From contig CAUYUJ010007413.1 of the NCBI GenBank assembly GCA_963575745.1, positions 72,001-136,000 of the forward strand: 64,000 nucleotides of DNA, in the 5' to 3' direction. A model generated the notes under the pieces. That model had not been told where the DNA came from. It saw nothing but the letters and a program-made list of their open reading frames with translations, and made no database searches. Origin of the DNA: Prorocentrum cordatum (Eukaryota > Sar > Dinophyceae > Prorocentrales > Prorocentraceae). This document shows positions 21,851-34,243 of the stretch, one piece after another. Position 1 is the first letter of the stretch, and every line of letters begins with the position of its first letter. The position numbers and the translations under genes were made by a program.

Positions 21851-22099
21851 TGGTATGCCTCTAATCAAGAACTGGTCTCTGGGAAGCAGTCAGGGCCTCT
21901 GGGGCCCGCTGAAGTCTGTCCGCCAGCGGTCTGTGTCGCGCAGAGGGCGGGAAGGGGAAGCTCTCGGAGGTGCTGGGGGAACTTCGAGTCTCCGTCGAGC
22001 GGCATCCGGGCATCTTCCGAGGGTTGCGACGGTGTTGGATGTGTTGGGAGGGGGGCAGTAGGAAGGGGCGGGCGAGGAGAGATGGGAATGCGGGAGGGG

Positions 22100-23330
22100 A
22101 GGCACTCTGCTGCCCATGACGATGATAAGGATGATGATCATGATGATGAAGAGGATGAGGATGCAGGTGATGATGATGATGAGCAAGAGATGAAGATGAC
22201 GAAACATATGACGATGACGACGATGCTGGTGATGCTGATGATGATTTTGGCAATGATGATGATGCTGCTGATGTGGGTGATTGATGATACTGACGATGAT
22301 GAGGGAAATGACGATGGTGATGATGAAGAGGAAGAGGAGAAGGATGATGATGAGGAGGAGAAGGAACAGGAGCATGATCGTGTTGACGAAGACGAGGATG
22401 ATGACGATAGTGCTGATGATGTTGGTGACGATGACGCTGATGCTGATACTGGTTGTGATTATGATGACGGTGATAATGATCATGATGGCGATGGTGATCA
22501 TGCTTATGATGATGATGTTGTTGAAGGCGACGGTGATGGCGATGATGATGACGCTGATGCTGATGATGATGCCGATGGTGATGGTGATGCTTGTAAGGAT
22601 AATGCTGGTGCTTGTGATGGTACCGATGAGGTTAATCTGGATGATGGTGATGCTGGTAAGTCTGCTGCTGATGATGATGATGGCGATGACGATGATGATG
22701 ATGCTGGTGACGGTGATGTTGATGTTGTGGAGAAAGATGATGGGGATGACGCTGCGGACGATGGTGAGGATGCTGATGATGAGGTCAGGCTGAGGATGAG
22801 GATCATGATGGTGCTCATGCTGATGACGATTTTGGCGATGGTGGTGATGATGGCGGTGGGTGGTGGTGGTGATGGCGAGGATGACGGTGATGATGGGGAC
22901 TGTCATGTTTGTGATGGTGGCGAGGATGATGAGGCCGACAGTGATGATGCTGATGCTGATGATGATGCCGATGGTAATGGTGCTGATGATGATGTGATGC
23001 TGGTTCTGAGGAGGATGAAAATGACGGTGAGAGTGATGCTGGGGCTGATGCTGGTGATGACGATCCTGCTGATGATGGTGACGATGATGATGTTGTTGGT
23101 TGAACTGGTGAGGAGGATGCTGATGGCGATGCTGATTGCGATGGCGATGATGATTCTGAGGGGTAGAAAGAGGAGGACGCTGATGATGGGCATGCCGATG
23201 ATTCGGGGCATGAGGAGGAGGAGGAGGAGGAGGAGGAGGAGGAAAAGGAGGAAGAGGAGGAGGCGTAGAAGGAGGGGGGGGAGCAGGAGGAGGGCTGCCT
23301 CCTTATCTACCTCCTCCTCCTCCCCCTCCT
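22100..23330 (+). repeat. Long degenerate GATGAT microsatellite and GGAGGA tract
   Basis: (GAT)n with frequent GGT, GCT and GAC variants fills 22100-23210, followed by (GGA)n to about 23290. The very long Asp-rich (+) and Ile/His/Ser-rich (-) frames follow from this composition. No flanking domain supports a real acidic protein. Confidence 0.8.
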
Positions 23331-23351
23331 GCGTCAGTCTCCGAATGCACT

Positions 23352-24449
23352 GTGCGCGGGCGCCGTCGGCAGGATGTGGAGGTGCTGCGGGATCGTCTAG
23401 TGCATGTTGTTTGCCGTGGGTTTTCGGCCTGTGCTACTGCGGGGGGAACGAATGCGCTGGATACCCAGCTCCAAGGCGAAGTGCGCAGGCGTGACAGCGC
23501 GGCGCTGCTCATGCGAGGATCAGTTTTCGCAGGCTCCCCGAGCGCCCTGGGGACTTGCGCGCGGGGCCCGCGCGACTCCCATCGGCTGCGGCCAGGGGGC
23601 CTCGGGCTGCGAGTTTGGGCCTGGGGGCCCAAGCGTTGCCCTCCGCCGTTGGTTCTGGGGCCTCGGCCCTCGCCCCCCAACCATTCCCCTCGGCGAATGG
23701 CTCCCCCCTTGGATTGTAGCTGGCATGGTGTAGGTGCTCGGGTTTGCTTCTTCGAACCGAGCTGGGGGGTCTGGCACGAAAGTCGCGTTTGCCGCCGCCG
23801 ACGAATGTCACCGACGGCCCCGCTGGCAAAAAGGCAACCACTCAATCTCGGCACGCCGCGCGCGCGCCTCGTGGGCCCGCTGGGGGCTCCGCCGAGGGCC
23901 CGCTACTTGCCGCGGGGAATCTCGCTGCAGGTGCACGGCTTCAAGGGGCCTCCGATCTACCAGGAGGTGGCCGAGGTGCTGCTACTGGTCGCCGAAGGCG
24001 CCGGCGACGACGGCGAGGCCGAGGCGCGGGCGAGGAGCTTCTCGTGTTCGGGCCCAGCGAACAGGGGCTCACGTGCCAGAGCTCGGGGCCGCGCGCCGCG
24101 CGCCGCTCGGGGTTCGCCGCGGCGCGCGCGTCGCGCCTCGCCTCCGCGCTGTCGCGGGGCCAGACGCCTCGCAAGGGCGTCGCCGTCGACTGCGGCGGGG
24201 GGCGGGTGCGCCGGTCGCACGGGCATGTCGGGCGAGCAGCAGCGGCTGCACCTCTGCGTGATTTTCTTCCGCGCCACGCGCGTGCAGAACATGCTGATCC
24301 CGCGGCCGCCGCCGCGAGCGTTCCGGGGGCGAGGGCCGCTGGCACCCTTGCAGGAGGCGCTCTTGGAGTTTGACGTCAGAGCGGAGAGCTCCAAGGTAGA
24401 GGCGGCGCAGCTCGCGGCAGAGCTGGACATCGTGCTGCCCCTCGCCTGA
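23352..24449 (+). CDS. Unrecognised GC-rich open frame
   Basis: 365 codons are open on + and end at a TGA. The central part (ARYLPRGISLQVHGFKGPPI, YQEVAEVLLLVAEGAG) and the end (LHLCVIFFRATRVQNMLIPR, LAPLQEALLEFDVRAESSKV) have protein-like amino-acid balance. The first 150 codons and the Arg-rich middle look like noncoding GC-rich sequence. No domain is recognised. It may be a fragment of a retroelement. Overlapping long frames on both strands lower confidence. Confidence 0.25.
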   Translation: MRGRRRQDVEVLRDRLVHVVCRGFSACATAGGTNALDTQLQGEVRRRDSAALLMRGSVFAGSPSALGTCARGPRDSHRLRPGGLGLRVWAWGPKRCPPPLVLGPRPSPPNHSPRRMAPPLDCSWHGVGARVCFFEPSWGVWHESRVCRRRRMSPTAPLAKRQPLNLGTPRARLVGPLGAPPRARYLPRGISLQVHGFKGPPIYQEVAEVLLLVAEGAGDDGEAEARARSFSCSGPANRGSRARARGRAPRAARGSPRRARRASPPRCRGARRLARASPSTAAGGGCAGRTGMSGEQQRLHLCVIFFRATRVQNMLIPRPPPRAFRGRGPLAPLQEALLEFDVRAESSKVEAAQLAAELDIVLPLA

Positions 24450-24489
24450 GCGCGGCGGCGCTTCGATCGGAGCCCGCGGGGTTGCCCCG

Positions 24490-24970
24490 ACGGCTTGGTC
24501 GTGCGCGCCAGCGGCTCGCGGGGTTGCCCCGGCGGCCTGGCCCGCGGGGCCGTCCCCGACGGCTGCGGGGCCCCCGACGGCCGCGCGACGTCGCCATCGG
24601 ATAGCGCGCCCCTGCCTGGCGCGGCGGCGAGGGCGCCGAGGAAAATCTACGCGCGCGCCCCTGCTGGGAGGAAAGAGGAGCGGCGCTGGGGGGGCGGGAT
24701 CGGGGCGGCGAAGAGGCGGGGGGGGGGGGGGAGGTGGGGAAGGGCGAGGCAAAGGCCGAGGAGGAGGAGGAACGCGAGGAGGAGAGGGTGGTGGCGGAGG
24801 AGGCGGGGGAAGAGGAGGACGAGGCGGAATTCGAAGAGGATGATAAATTCCACGAGTAGGGCGAGAAGGAACAGGAGGAGGAGGATAAGGAGGGGAAGGA
24901 GGAGAAGGACGAAGAGGAGGAGGAGGTCGGAGAGGGCGGAAGGAAGCCCCCACCAGACGAAGAAGAACAA
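24490..24970. repeat. GGGGTTGCCCCGACGG repeats and GGA-rich tract
   Basis: Short repeats with the core CGGGGTTGCCCC(G)ACGGC occur at 24478-24590. A long (GGA)n/(GAG)n purine tract follows at 24720-24960. No gene is supported. Confidence 0.6.
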
Positions 24971-25006
24971 GGCGAGGGGCAAGCGACATCGATTCTCATA
25001 CGGCTC

Positions 25007-26357
25007 TTACCAGCATCGCTACTCTCATCATCGTGTCCACTGTTGTCGACGTTGCCATGATACCGCGCCCGTCCAAGTTGTGGGTTCGCGCAGTTGTGGC
25101 CGCTGGGATGTGCCGAGCGGTCAGCGAAACCACGGCCGCGTCGGTCGCGCCGAAGTAGCTGGCCGCTGCGCGCGCGTGCTTGGGTTGGCGCGGCCGCAGA
25201 GTGCACCAGCCAACGCCGCGCACTCATCGCAATCGCCGCAGCATGGGTTTTGCAAACCGAGTTGCGGGTGGGTGGGTGGGATGTGTGCGAGAGCATGGAA
25301 TGTGTCAGCTCGTTTACAAAAGTCAGCCGCTCCACACTGATTTCACATCATAGGCCGCATTGCACAGGTTGCACCGCGTAAATTACACCACTTATATTCT
25401 ATCTTTTTATGAAGAGATGTCGATTCCTACCCCCCCCCCCCCCCTGGACTTATCCATTTACCGGGGACGTATGCAAAACGCATATGATTCGGACCCAATG
25501 TCCATCCGATTTATGGATCCAGACCATCCCAGCCAGGCCGGTATCGGTCCCCCCTCGGCTCCCTTGCAACATCATAAGTTTCCAAGAATCCATTGCAACT
25601 GATCGGGGGAAGTGCACGCGCGCGCGTCGTCGCGCGCGCATGCCGAAATATTTCAAAAACGCTTCGTTCGCGAAGGGTTCAACGTCGAGTGTCCAGAAAT
25701 CCTAAAAAAAAAAAAACGCACACAGGGTTTCGAAACACGATGTTCAAGAAAAGCGTGCGCGCGTGCTCTTGCGAATATGTAAGAAAACCTGTAGCTTTTT
25801 CCAATTTGATCATAACGTGCTACCCAGCGGGTTTCGCGCGCGCATGTCGAAAGCGTTCCAGCGCCCTTCGCGCGTGTGCTGGGGTGGCACGAGCCGTGTC
25901 AACTAACACCATGCGGGCCACTCTCGCGCGTCGGCCGCACGCGCATGTCGAACTCCTTCCAAAACCTTCATCACCGACGCGAAGGCACCGTCATCGTCGT
26001 CGGCGTGATCAGCATCGGCGCCGTCGCTGGCTGCTTCGTCGTCGCTGTCAGCATCGTCACCAGCATCGCTACTATCATCATCGTGTCAACCGTTGTCGAC
26101 GTTGCTATGATACCGCGCCCGCCTAAGCCGCCGACTTGCACTGACGTGCCCGCTTAGATGTGCCGAACAGTCAGCGCCGCCGTGTTCGCGTCGGTCGCGC
26201 CAGAGTAGCTGGCCGCTGCGCGCGCGAGCATCTGCGGGCTAGCGCGGCCGCAGAGATGCACCAGCCAACGCCGTGCACTCATCGCAATCGCCGCAGCATG
26301 GGTTTTGCAAACCAAGTTGCGGGTGGGTGGGTGGGATGTGTGCGCGAGCGGTGGAGT
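25007..26357 (+). repeat. Pair of 300-bp direct repeats about 1.05 kb apart
   Basis: 25007-25310 and 26054-26357 are about 88% identical, from CAGCATCGCTACT(C/A)TCATCA through GTTGTCGACGTTG, GTAGCTGGCCGCTGCGCGCG, CACTCATCGCAATCGCCGCA and GCGGGTGGGTGGGTGGGATG. The sequence between (25311-26053) contains GCGCGCGCATGTCGAA-type dispersed motifs and no gene. The layout is LTR-like, but no polymerase lies inside, so segmental duplication or a non-autonomous element are both possible. Confidence 0.7.
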
Positions 26358-26784
26358 TGACAACTTCAACTTCGGCAAGTGAATTGCACCGCGTAGGTTG
26401 CGCCACGCAGAGTGCATTACATAGGTCGCATCGCATACACTGCTCCACATAGATTGGACCGCGTATACTGCAAGAACCTATTGCGTAGGATCCATGCTGG
26501 CTAGCACACACATCTATCGGAGGTGAGGGGGTGTGATCGAAGTGGAAGGGAAAGCCCCCCTACCAGGAAATCGGTTTCGGTTTCGTGTTCATGCGTGCCG
26601 CGCGTGCGGGCGAGGCGAAGCTGCGTGGGCGGGCGAGAAATAAGTCTCCTGTAGCTGAGGCGCGGCCGGACCAACAGTCTCCGTTCCTGCAACCGCTGCC
26701 CCGCGGTGTCCCGCCGGTGTCCCGCTCGGGGGTCGGTGGCGCGCGGTGTCCCGCCGGTGTCCCGCCAGTGTCCCGTCGGTGTCC

Positions 26785-26793
26785 CGATGATGC

Positions 26794-26827
<34 letters not shown>

Positions 26828-27100
26828 ATTGATGAAGATGTTGATGATGTTGACGATGATGATGGTGATGGTGGAGATAATGATGCTGTCCCGATGCTGA
26901 TGATTATGTTGGCGATGTTGATGATGATGCTGATGTTGATCGTGGTGGAAATGATGGTACCCCGATGATGATGATGGTGCTGCTGATGATGATGTTGCTG
27001 ATGATGATGGTGTCCCGATGATGAAGATGGTGTTGATGATACTGATGATGTTGATGATGATCCGATGGTTTGGTGATGATGAAAATGATGATTGTGTCCC

Positions 27101-27137
<37 letters not shown>

Positions 27138-28142
27138 GTGAGGTTGAAGATGATTGTAATGATGGTGGTGGTGATGATGGTGTCCCGATGATGGTGATAA
27201 TGATGATGATGGCGATGATGATGTCCCGATGATGATGATGTTGCTGATGAGGATTCTGATGAGGTGATGCTGATGGTTTTGATGATGGTGGCCCAATGAT
27301 GGTGATGATGATGATGATGATGATGTTGATCATGCTGATGCGGATGGTTTCCCGATGATGTTGATGATGGTGGTGATGGTGATGAGTGTGACGATGGTGA
27401 TGGTGTTTCGATGATGATGTTGATGATGATGTTGCTAGTGATGATGATGATGATAATGATGATGATGATGATGGTGGTGTCCCGATGGTAATGATGATGT
27501 TGATGATGCTGTTCAGGATCATGATGATGGGATGATGCTGATGATGCTGGTGGTGTTCCGATGATGATGATGATGATGGTGATGATGGTGTCCCGATGAT
27601 GATGATGTTGCTGATGATGATGATGGTGACGATGATGGTGTGGTGACGATGATGGTGTGCCGATGATGATGATGGTGTTGCTGATGATGTTGATGATGAT
27701 GGTCATGAAGTGATGCTGATGATGATTATGATGATGGTACCCCGATGGTGTTGGTGATGATGATGTGGATGACGTTGATGACAATGATGTTGATGATGAT
27801 GATGGCGTTGGTTGTGGTATCGATTCTGATATTGATAGTGAGATCGATAGTTATACCGAATGCGAGATCGATTGTGGGATCGCTAGTGGGATCGATTGTG
27901 AGACCGGTTGTGAGATCCATCGTCAGATCGATTGTGATATCGATCGAATGAAATAGATCGAGTGAGATCGATTGTGAGATGGATCGAATGAGATCGATCG
28001 AGCGAGACCGATAGTGAGATCGATCGTGAAATCGAGATTGAGACCGATCGAGTGAGACGTTTTTTCCCCCCCCCCCGAACCTCCTTATCACCCGGAGGGT
28101 GGTCGTATAGGTATGTATATATATATATATATATATATACAT
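26785..28142. repeat. GATGATG minisatellite with TGTCCCGATG punctuation, then GATCGATTGTGA and TA repeats
   Basis: 26785-27830 is (GAT)n interrupted every 30-80 bp by GGTGTCCCGATGATG. It grows out of a short TCCCGCCGGTG repeat at 26703-26785. 27830-28060 is a 10-12-bp repeat around GAGATCGAT(C/T)GTGA. 28112-28142 is (TA)n. No gene is present. Confidence 0.8.
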
Positions 28143-28330
28143 TGAGGTGGCACGCGGGGTTTCCCAAAAGGCCTGAAGACGAAGACGCTATTTGAAGACT
28201 CTATTGGCCAGGGGCGGTCGAGCGGGTGAAGACGCTAATCGTTTTGAAGACGCAACTGCGCAACCAAAGGGTGAAGACGCAAATTCGCTTGAAGACGCAA
28301 TTCCGTTTGAAGACGCAAATGTGCTTGAAG

Positions 28331-28775
28331 ACGCTATTCCCGGCGAGGGGCCCCATTCCCGGCGAATATGACGCTATTCCCGGCGCAGACGCTATTCCCG
28401 GCGCAGACGCTATTCCCGGCGCAGACGCTATTCCCGGCGCAGACGCTATTCCCGGCGCAGACGCTATTCCCGGCGCAGACGCTATTCCCGGCGAAGACGC
28501 TATTCCCGGCGAAGACGCTATTCCCGGCGAAGACGCTATTCCCGGCGAAGACGCTATTCCCGGCGAAGACGCTATTCCCGGCGAAGACGCTATTCCCGGC
28601 GAAGACGCTATTCCCGGCGAAGACGCTATTCCCGGCGAAGACGCTATTCCCGGCGAAGACGCTATTCCCGGCGCAGACGCTATTCCCGGCGAAGACGCTA
28701 TTCCCGGCGAAGACGCTATTCCCGGCGAAGACGCTATTCCCGGCGCAGACGCTATTCCGGGCGCAGACGCTATTT
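28331..28775 (+). repeat. 18-bp tandem repeat GACGCTATTCCCGGCGMA
   Basis: About 24 near-perfect units of GACGCTATTCCCGGCGAA or GACGCTATTCCCGGCGCA are present. The two variants occur in blocks: CA units at both ends, AA units in the middle with one CA. Because 18 is a multiple of 3 and the unit lacks stops, most frames on both strands stay open (for example DAIPGE). Upstream, 28226-28330 has looser GAAGACGCAA-type units, a possible precursor. Confidence 0.9.
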
Positions 28776-28778
28776 CTG

Positions 28779-31700
28779 CCGCGGACAGGCCCATTGGGGG
28801 CTCCCCGAAGGCCCCGAAGGCTCCGTCCGCGGCGGAGGGGTCGTTTGGCATGGTGTCGGGCCCATGAGCGCTTCTCGCCGGAGGTCCCGTTTGGCATGGT
28901 GTCGTGCCCACGAGCGCCTTCCACGGAGGTCCCGTTTGGCATGGTGTCACGCACCGAAAACTTGGTCTCGGGAGGTCCCGTTTGGCATGGTGTCGGGCCC
29001 AGGGGCGCTTCTGGCCGGTGGTCCCGTTTGGCATGGTGTCGGGCCCATGGGCGCTTCTCCCGGAGGTATCGTTTGGCATGGTGTCACGGGTCACGCCCCG
29101 AAAATTTGGTCCCCGGAGGTCCCGTTTGGCATGGTGTCGGGCCCCCTAGACCCGCCCCGGGAGGTTCCGTTTGGCATGGTGTCGGGCCTTCGAAAACCCG
29201 CCCCGGGAGGTTCCGTTTGGCATGGTGTCACGGGTCACGTCCCGAAAATTTGGTCCCGGGAGGTCCCGTTTGGCATGGTGTCGGGCCTTAGAAAACACGG
29301 GTCACGGCCCGAAAATTTGGTCCCGGGAGATCCCGTTTGGCATGGTGTCGGGCCCCCTAGACCTGCCCCGGGAGGTTCCGTTTGGCATGGTGTCGGGCTC
29401 CCGAAAACCTCGTCTCGGGAGGTCCCGTTTGGCATGGTGTCGGGCCCATGGGCGCTTCTTGCCGGTGGTCCCGTTTGGCATGGTGTCGGGCCCATGGGGG
29501 CCTCTCCCGGAGGTATCGTTTGGCATAGTGTCACGGGACACGCCTCGAAAATTTGGTCCCGGGAGGTCCCGTTTGGCATGGTGTCGGGCCCCCTAGACCC
29601 GGCCCGGGAGGTTCCGCATGGTGTCGGGCTTTCGAAAACCCGCCCCGGGAGGTTCCGTTTGGCATGGTGTCACGGGTCACGTCCCGAAAATTTGGTCCCG
29701 GGAGGTCCCGTTTGGCATGGTGTCGGGCCTTCGAAAACCCGCCCCGGGAGGTTACCGTATTGGCATGGTTCGCGGGTCACGCCCCTGAACCACGAATATT
29801 TGGCCCGGGAGGTTCCGTTTGGCAAGTGGTTTCGGGCCTTCGAAGACCCAAGACCGCCCCGGGAGGTTCCGTTTGGCATGGTGTCACGGGTCACGTCCCG
29901 AAAATTTGGTCCCGGGAGGTCCCGTTTGGCATGGTGTCGGGCCTTCGAAAACCCGCCCCGGGAGGTTCCGCTTGGCATGGTGTCGCGGGTCAGAGCCAGA
30001 TTCTCCATGGGAGAGCCTCCAGGGTCCGTCGGGGGGCCCCCCGAGAGCTCCGTCCGCGGCGGGTGGTCTCCCGCGGGGAATCTGGGACAGATTCTCCATG
30101 GGAGAGCCTCCGCCGCGGACAGGGCCCGTTGGGGGGCTCCCCGAGGGCCCCGTTCGCGGCGGATGGTCTCCTGTGGGGAATCGGGGCCAGATTCTCCACG
30201 GGAGACCCCCCGCCGCGGACAGGGTTCGTCGGGGGCGCCGGCTGGCGCCGGAAAATTGGATTCCGAGGCGGTGTCGAAAAAAGGCCACTCCAAGACACAT
30301 TTTTCCTTCAAAAATATTGATTTTCTGCTCCCGGCGCCCGGGAACCCTTCCGAGCCGATCCCGGCGCCCGACCAGCGCTCGAGCCGGACGCCCAAGTCGG
30401 CGCCCGGGCCGGCGCCCGGACCGGTTTCGGCGCCGGCCGGCGCCGGAAAATTGAATTCCGAGGCGGTGCCGGAAAAAGGCCATTCCAAGACACATTTTTC
30501 CTTCAAAAATATTGATTTTCTGCTCTCGGCGCCCAGGAACCTTCCGGGCCGATTCCGGCACCCGAGCCGGCGCTCGAGCCGGACGCCCGGGTCGGCGCCC
30601 GGGCCGGCGCCGGGGCCGGTTCCGGCGCCGGCCGGCGCCGGAAAATTGAATTCCGAGGGTGCGCCGAAAAAAGGCCAGTCCAAGACACATTTTTCTTTCA
30701 AAAATATTGATTTTCTGCTCTCGGCGCCCGGGAACACCCTTCCGGGCCGATTCCGGCACTTGGGCCAGCGCTCGGGAGGTCTTGTTTGGCATGGTGTCGG
30801 GCCCATGGGCGCTTCTTGCCGGTGGTCCCGTTTGGCATGGTGTCGGGCCCATGGGGGCCTCCCGGAGGTATCGTTTGGCATGGTGACACGGGACACGCCC
30901 CGAAAATTTGGTCCCGGGAGGTCCCGTTTGGCATGGTGTCGGGCCCCCTGGACCCGCCCCGGGAGGTTCCGTTTGGCATGGTGTCGGGCCTTCGAAAACC
31001 CGCCCCGGGAGGTTCCGTTTGGCATGGTGTCACGGGTCACGCCCCGAAAATTTGGTTCCGGGAGGTCCCGTTTGGCATGGTGTCGGGCTTTCGAAAACCC
31101 GCCCCGGGAGGTTCCGTTTGGCATGGTGTCAGGGGTCACGCTCCGAAAATTTGGTCCCGGGAGGTCCCGCTTGGCATGGTGTCGGGCCCCCTAGACCCGC
31201 CCCGGGGGATTCAGTTTGGCATGGTGTCGGGTTTTCGAAAACCTCGTCTCGGGAGATCGCGTTTGGCATGGTGTCGGGCCCAGGGGCGCTTCTGGCCGGT
31301 GGTCCCGTTTGGCATGGTGTCGGGCCCATGGGCGCTTCTCCCGGAGGTATCGTTTGGCATGGTGTCACGGGTCACGCCCCGAAAATTTGGTCCCCGGAGG
31401 TCCCGTTTGGCATGGTGTCGGGCCCCCTAGACCCGCCCCGGGAGGTTCCGTTTGGCATGGTGTCGGGCCTTCGAAGACCCGCCCCGGGAGGTTCCGTTTG
31501 GCATGGTGTCACGGGTCACGCCCCGAAATTTGGTCCCGGGAGGTCACGTTTGGCATGGTGTCGGGCCTTCGAAAACCCGCACCGGGAGGTTCCGTTTGGC
31601 ATGGTGTCACGGGTCACGCCCCGAAAATTTGGTCCCGGGAGGTCCCGTTTGGCATGGTGTCGGGCCCCCTAGACCCGCCCTGCCCCGGCATGGTGTCGGG

Positions 31701-33430
31701 CCCCCTAGACCCGCCCCAAGACCCCCCGCCGCGGACAGGGTCCGTCGGGGGCTCCCCGAGAGCTCCGTCCGCGGCGGATGGTCTCCCGTGGGGAATCTGG
31801 GCCAGATTCTCCATGGGAGAGCCTTCGCCGCGGACAGGGCCCGTTGGGGGGCTCCCCGAGAGCCCCGTCCGCGGCGGATGGTCTCCCGTGGGGAATCGGG
31901 GCCAGATTCTCCACGGGAGACCCCCCGCCGCGGACAGGGTCTCTGGGGGGCTCCCCGAGAGCTCCGTCCGCGGCGGATGGTTTCTCGTGGGGAATCTGAG
32001 CCAGATTCTCCATGGGAGAGCCTCCAGGGTCCGTCGGGGGGTTCCCCGAGAGCTCCGTCCGCGGCGGATGGTCTCCCGTGGGGAATCTGAGCCAGATTCT
32101 CCATGAGAGAGCCTCCGCCGCGGACAGGGCCCGTTGGGGGGCTCCCCGAGAGCTCCGTCCGCGGCGGATGGTCTCCCGTGGGGAATCTGGGCCAGATTCT
32201 CCATGGGAGAGCCTCCGCCGCAGACAGGGCCCGTTGGGGGGCTCCCCGAGGGCCCCGTCCGCGGCGGATGGTCTCCCGTAGGAAATCGGGGCCAGATTCT
32301 CCACGGGAGACCCCCCGCCGCGGACAGGGTCCGTCGGGGGGCTCCCCGACAGCTCCGTCCGCAGCGGATGGTCTCCTGTGGAGAATCTGGGCCAGATTCT
32401 CCATGGGAGAGCCTCCGCCGCGGACAGGGCCTGCTGGGGGGCTCTCCGAGATCTCCGTCCGCGGCGGATGGTCTCCCGTGGGGAATCTGGGACAGATTCT
32501 CCATGGGAGAGCTTCCGCCGCGGACAGGGCCCGTTGGGGGGCTCCCCGAAGGCCCCGTCCGCGGCGGATGGTCTCTCGTGGGGAATCGGGGCCAGACAGG
32601 GTCCGTCGGGGGTGCCGGCCGGCGCCGGAAAATTGAATTCCGAGGCGGTGTCGAAAAAAAACAACTCCAAGACGCATTTTTCCTTCAAAAATATTGAATT
32701 TCTGCTCCCGGCGCCCGGGAACCCTTCCGAGCCGATTCCGGCACCCGACCGGCGCGCGCGCCGGACGCCCAAGTCGGCGCCCGGGCCGGCGCCCGGGCCG
32801 GTTTCGGCGCCGGCCGGCGCCGGAAAATTGAATTCCGAGGCGGTGCCGAAAAAAGACCACTCCAAGACACATTTTTCCTTCAAAAATATTGAACTTCCGT
32901 TCCCGGCGCCCAGGAACCCTTCCGGGCGGATTCCGGCACCCGAGCCGGCGCTCGAGCCGGACGCCCAATATTGTCGGCGCCCCGGCCGGCGCCCGGGCCG
33001 GTTTCGGCGCCCGCCGGCGCCGGAAAATTGAATTCCAAGGCGGTGTCGAAAAAACGCCACTCCAAGACACATTCTTCTTTCAAAAATATTGATTTTCTGC
33101 TCCCGGCGCCCAGGAACCCTTCCGGGCCGATTCCGGCACCCGAGCCAGCGCTCGAGCCGGACGCCCGGGTCGGCGCCCGGGCCGGCGCGGGGGCCGGTTC
33201 CCGCGCCAGCCGGTTCCCGCGCCGGCCGGCGCCGGAAAATTGAATTCCGAGGGAGCGCCGAAAAAAGGCCAGTCCAAGACACATTTTTCTTTCAAAAATA
33301 TTGATTTTCTGCTCTCGGCGCCCGGGAACCCTTCCGGGCCGATTCCGGCACTTGGGCCAGCGCTCGGGAGGTCTTGTTTGGCATGGTGTTGGGCCCATGG
33401 GCGCTTCTTGCCGGCGGTTCCGTTTGGCAT
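28779..33430 (+). repeat. Super-array 1: repeats A, B and C in alternating blocks
   Basis: Repeat A (28840-29995, 30776-31725, 33366-33430) has the core GGAGGTCCCGTTTGGCATGG plus TGTC followed by one of about six linkers. Repeat B (28779-28838 part, 29996-30232, 31726-32606) is a unit of about 105 bp with CCAGATTCTCCATGGGAGAG and CTCCGTCCGCGGCGGATGGT. Repeat C (30233-30775, 32607-33365) is about 180-200 bp with GGAAAATTGAATTCCGAGGC, CCAAGACACATTTTTC and a long (GGCGCCCGG)-type palindromic segment. Block order is A-B-C-A-B-C-A. Frames up to 776 codons are repeat artefacts. Confidence 0.9.
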
Positions 33431-33583
33431 GCCCAGAGGTCCCAGAGATCCAAAATTTGGATCCATAGTCCGAGGGTCTTGAAGAGATCCAAAAAATGGA
33501 TCCATTCAAAGAAAATGGATCCATTGAGTGAAAACGGATCCATTGAAAGAAAATGGATCTATTGACCAATATATATATATATA

Positions 33584-33628
<45 letters not shown>

Positions 33629-33707
33629 CGGATCTCATCAACGAAAATCAAAAAAATGGATCTCAAGCAAAACCACATTGCAATCCATACGCCCAAGCCC
33701 AACTTAC

Positions 33708-33750
<43 letters not shown>
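33430..33750. repeat. Repeat D (AAATGGATCCATT) and two TA microsatellites
   Basis: 33430-33560 starts CCCAGAGGTCCCAGAGATCC and continues as GAAAATGGATCCATT units. It is the reverse complement of the block at 50108-50285. (TA)n tracts follow at 33568-33628 and 33703-33749. Sequence from 33751 to 34243 holds GGAGGGAGGG tracts and no gene. Confidence 0.8.
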
Positions 33751-33752
<2 letters not shown>

Positions 33753-34243
33753 CAAGCTAATGGGACCATGCGACATGATACACATTCACGGGGAGTCGCA
33801 CTTTTTATACGCCAAGCGAGCCTGCAGCAAGGGGCAGAGGATTGTAGATTGTACACATGTTCGTGAGCAATTTGCATTCATGCCACTGTCCTTGATTGCT
33901 GGCTGTGTCGTCTAGCGTTTTCGAGATCCAGGGAGGAGGGAGGAGGAGACAGGGAGGGAGGGAGGGAGGGAGGGAGGGAGGGGGGGAGGGAGGGAGGAGG
34001 AGGAGGAGGAGGAGGAGGAGGAGGAGGAGGCGGAGGGAGCCGTGCAACTGATGCCTGCTCGCGCACGCCGTTCGCCACAGAAGGGCTTCATGGTAGGAGG
34101 GGGCACCCCGCCAGACTAAAAAGGAAGGTTGCCGTCCCACCTTCCTCCGCTCCCCTACCTCCCCTCCCTCCCTTGCCACCGCCTCCCTCACCTGCCACCT
34201 CCTCCCTCCTCCTTCCCCTCCCCTCCTTCGCTCCCTCACCAAA

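Noticed and set aside
20705-23494. 929-codon frame with His/Thr-rich and Asp-rich halves
   Set aside because: It is composed of the CAC and GAT microsatellites joined by chance; composition follows the repeats and no domain is present.
28331-28775. CRISPR-like regular repeats
   Set aside because: The 18-bp units are contiguous with no unique spacers and the context is eukaryotic.
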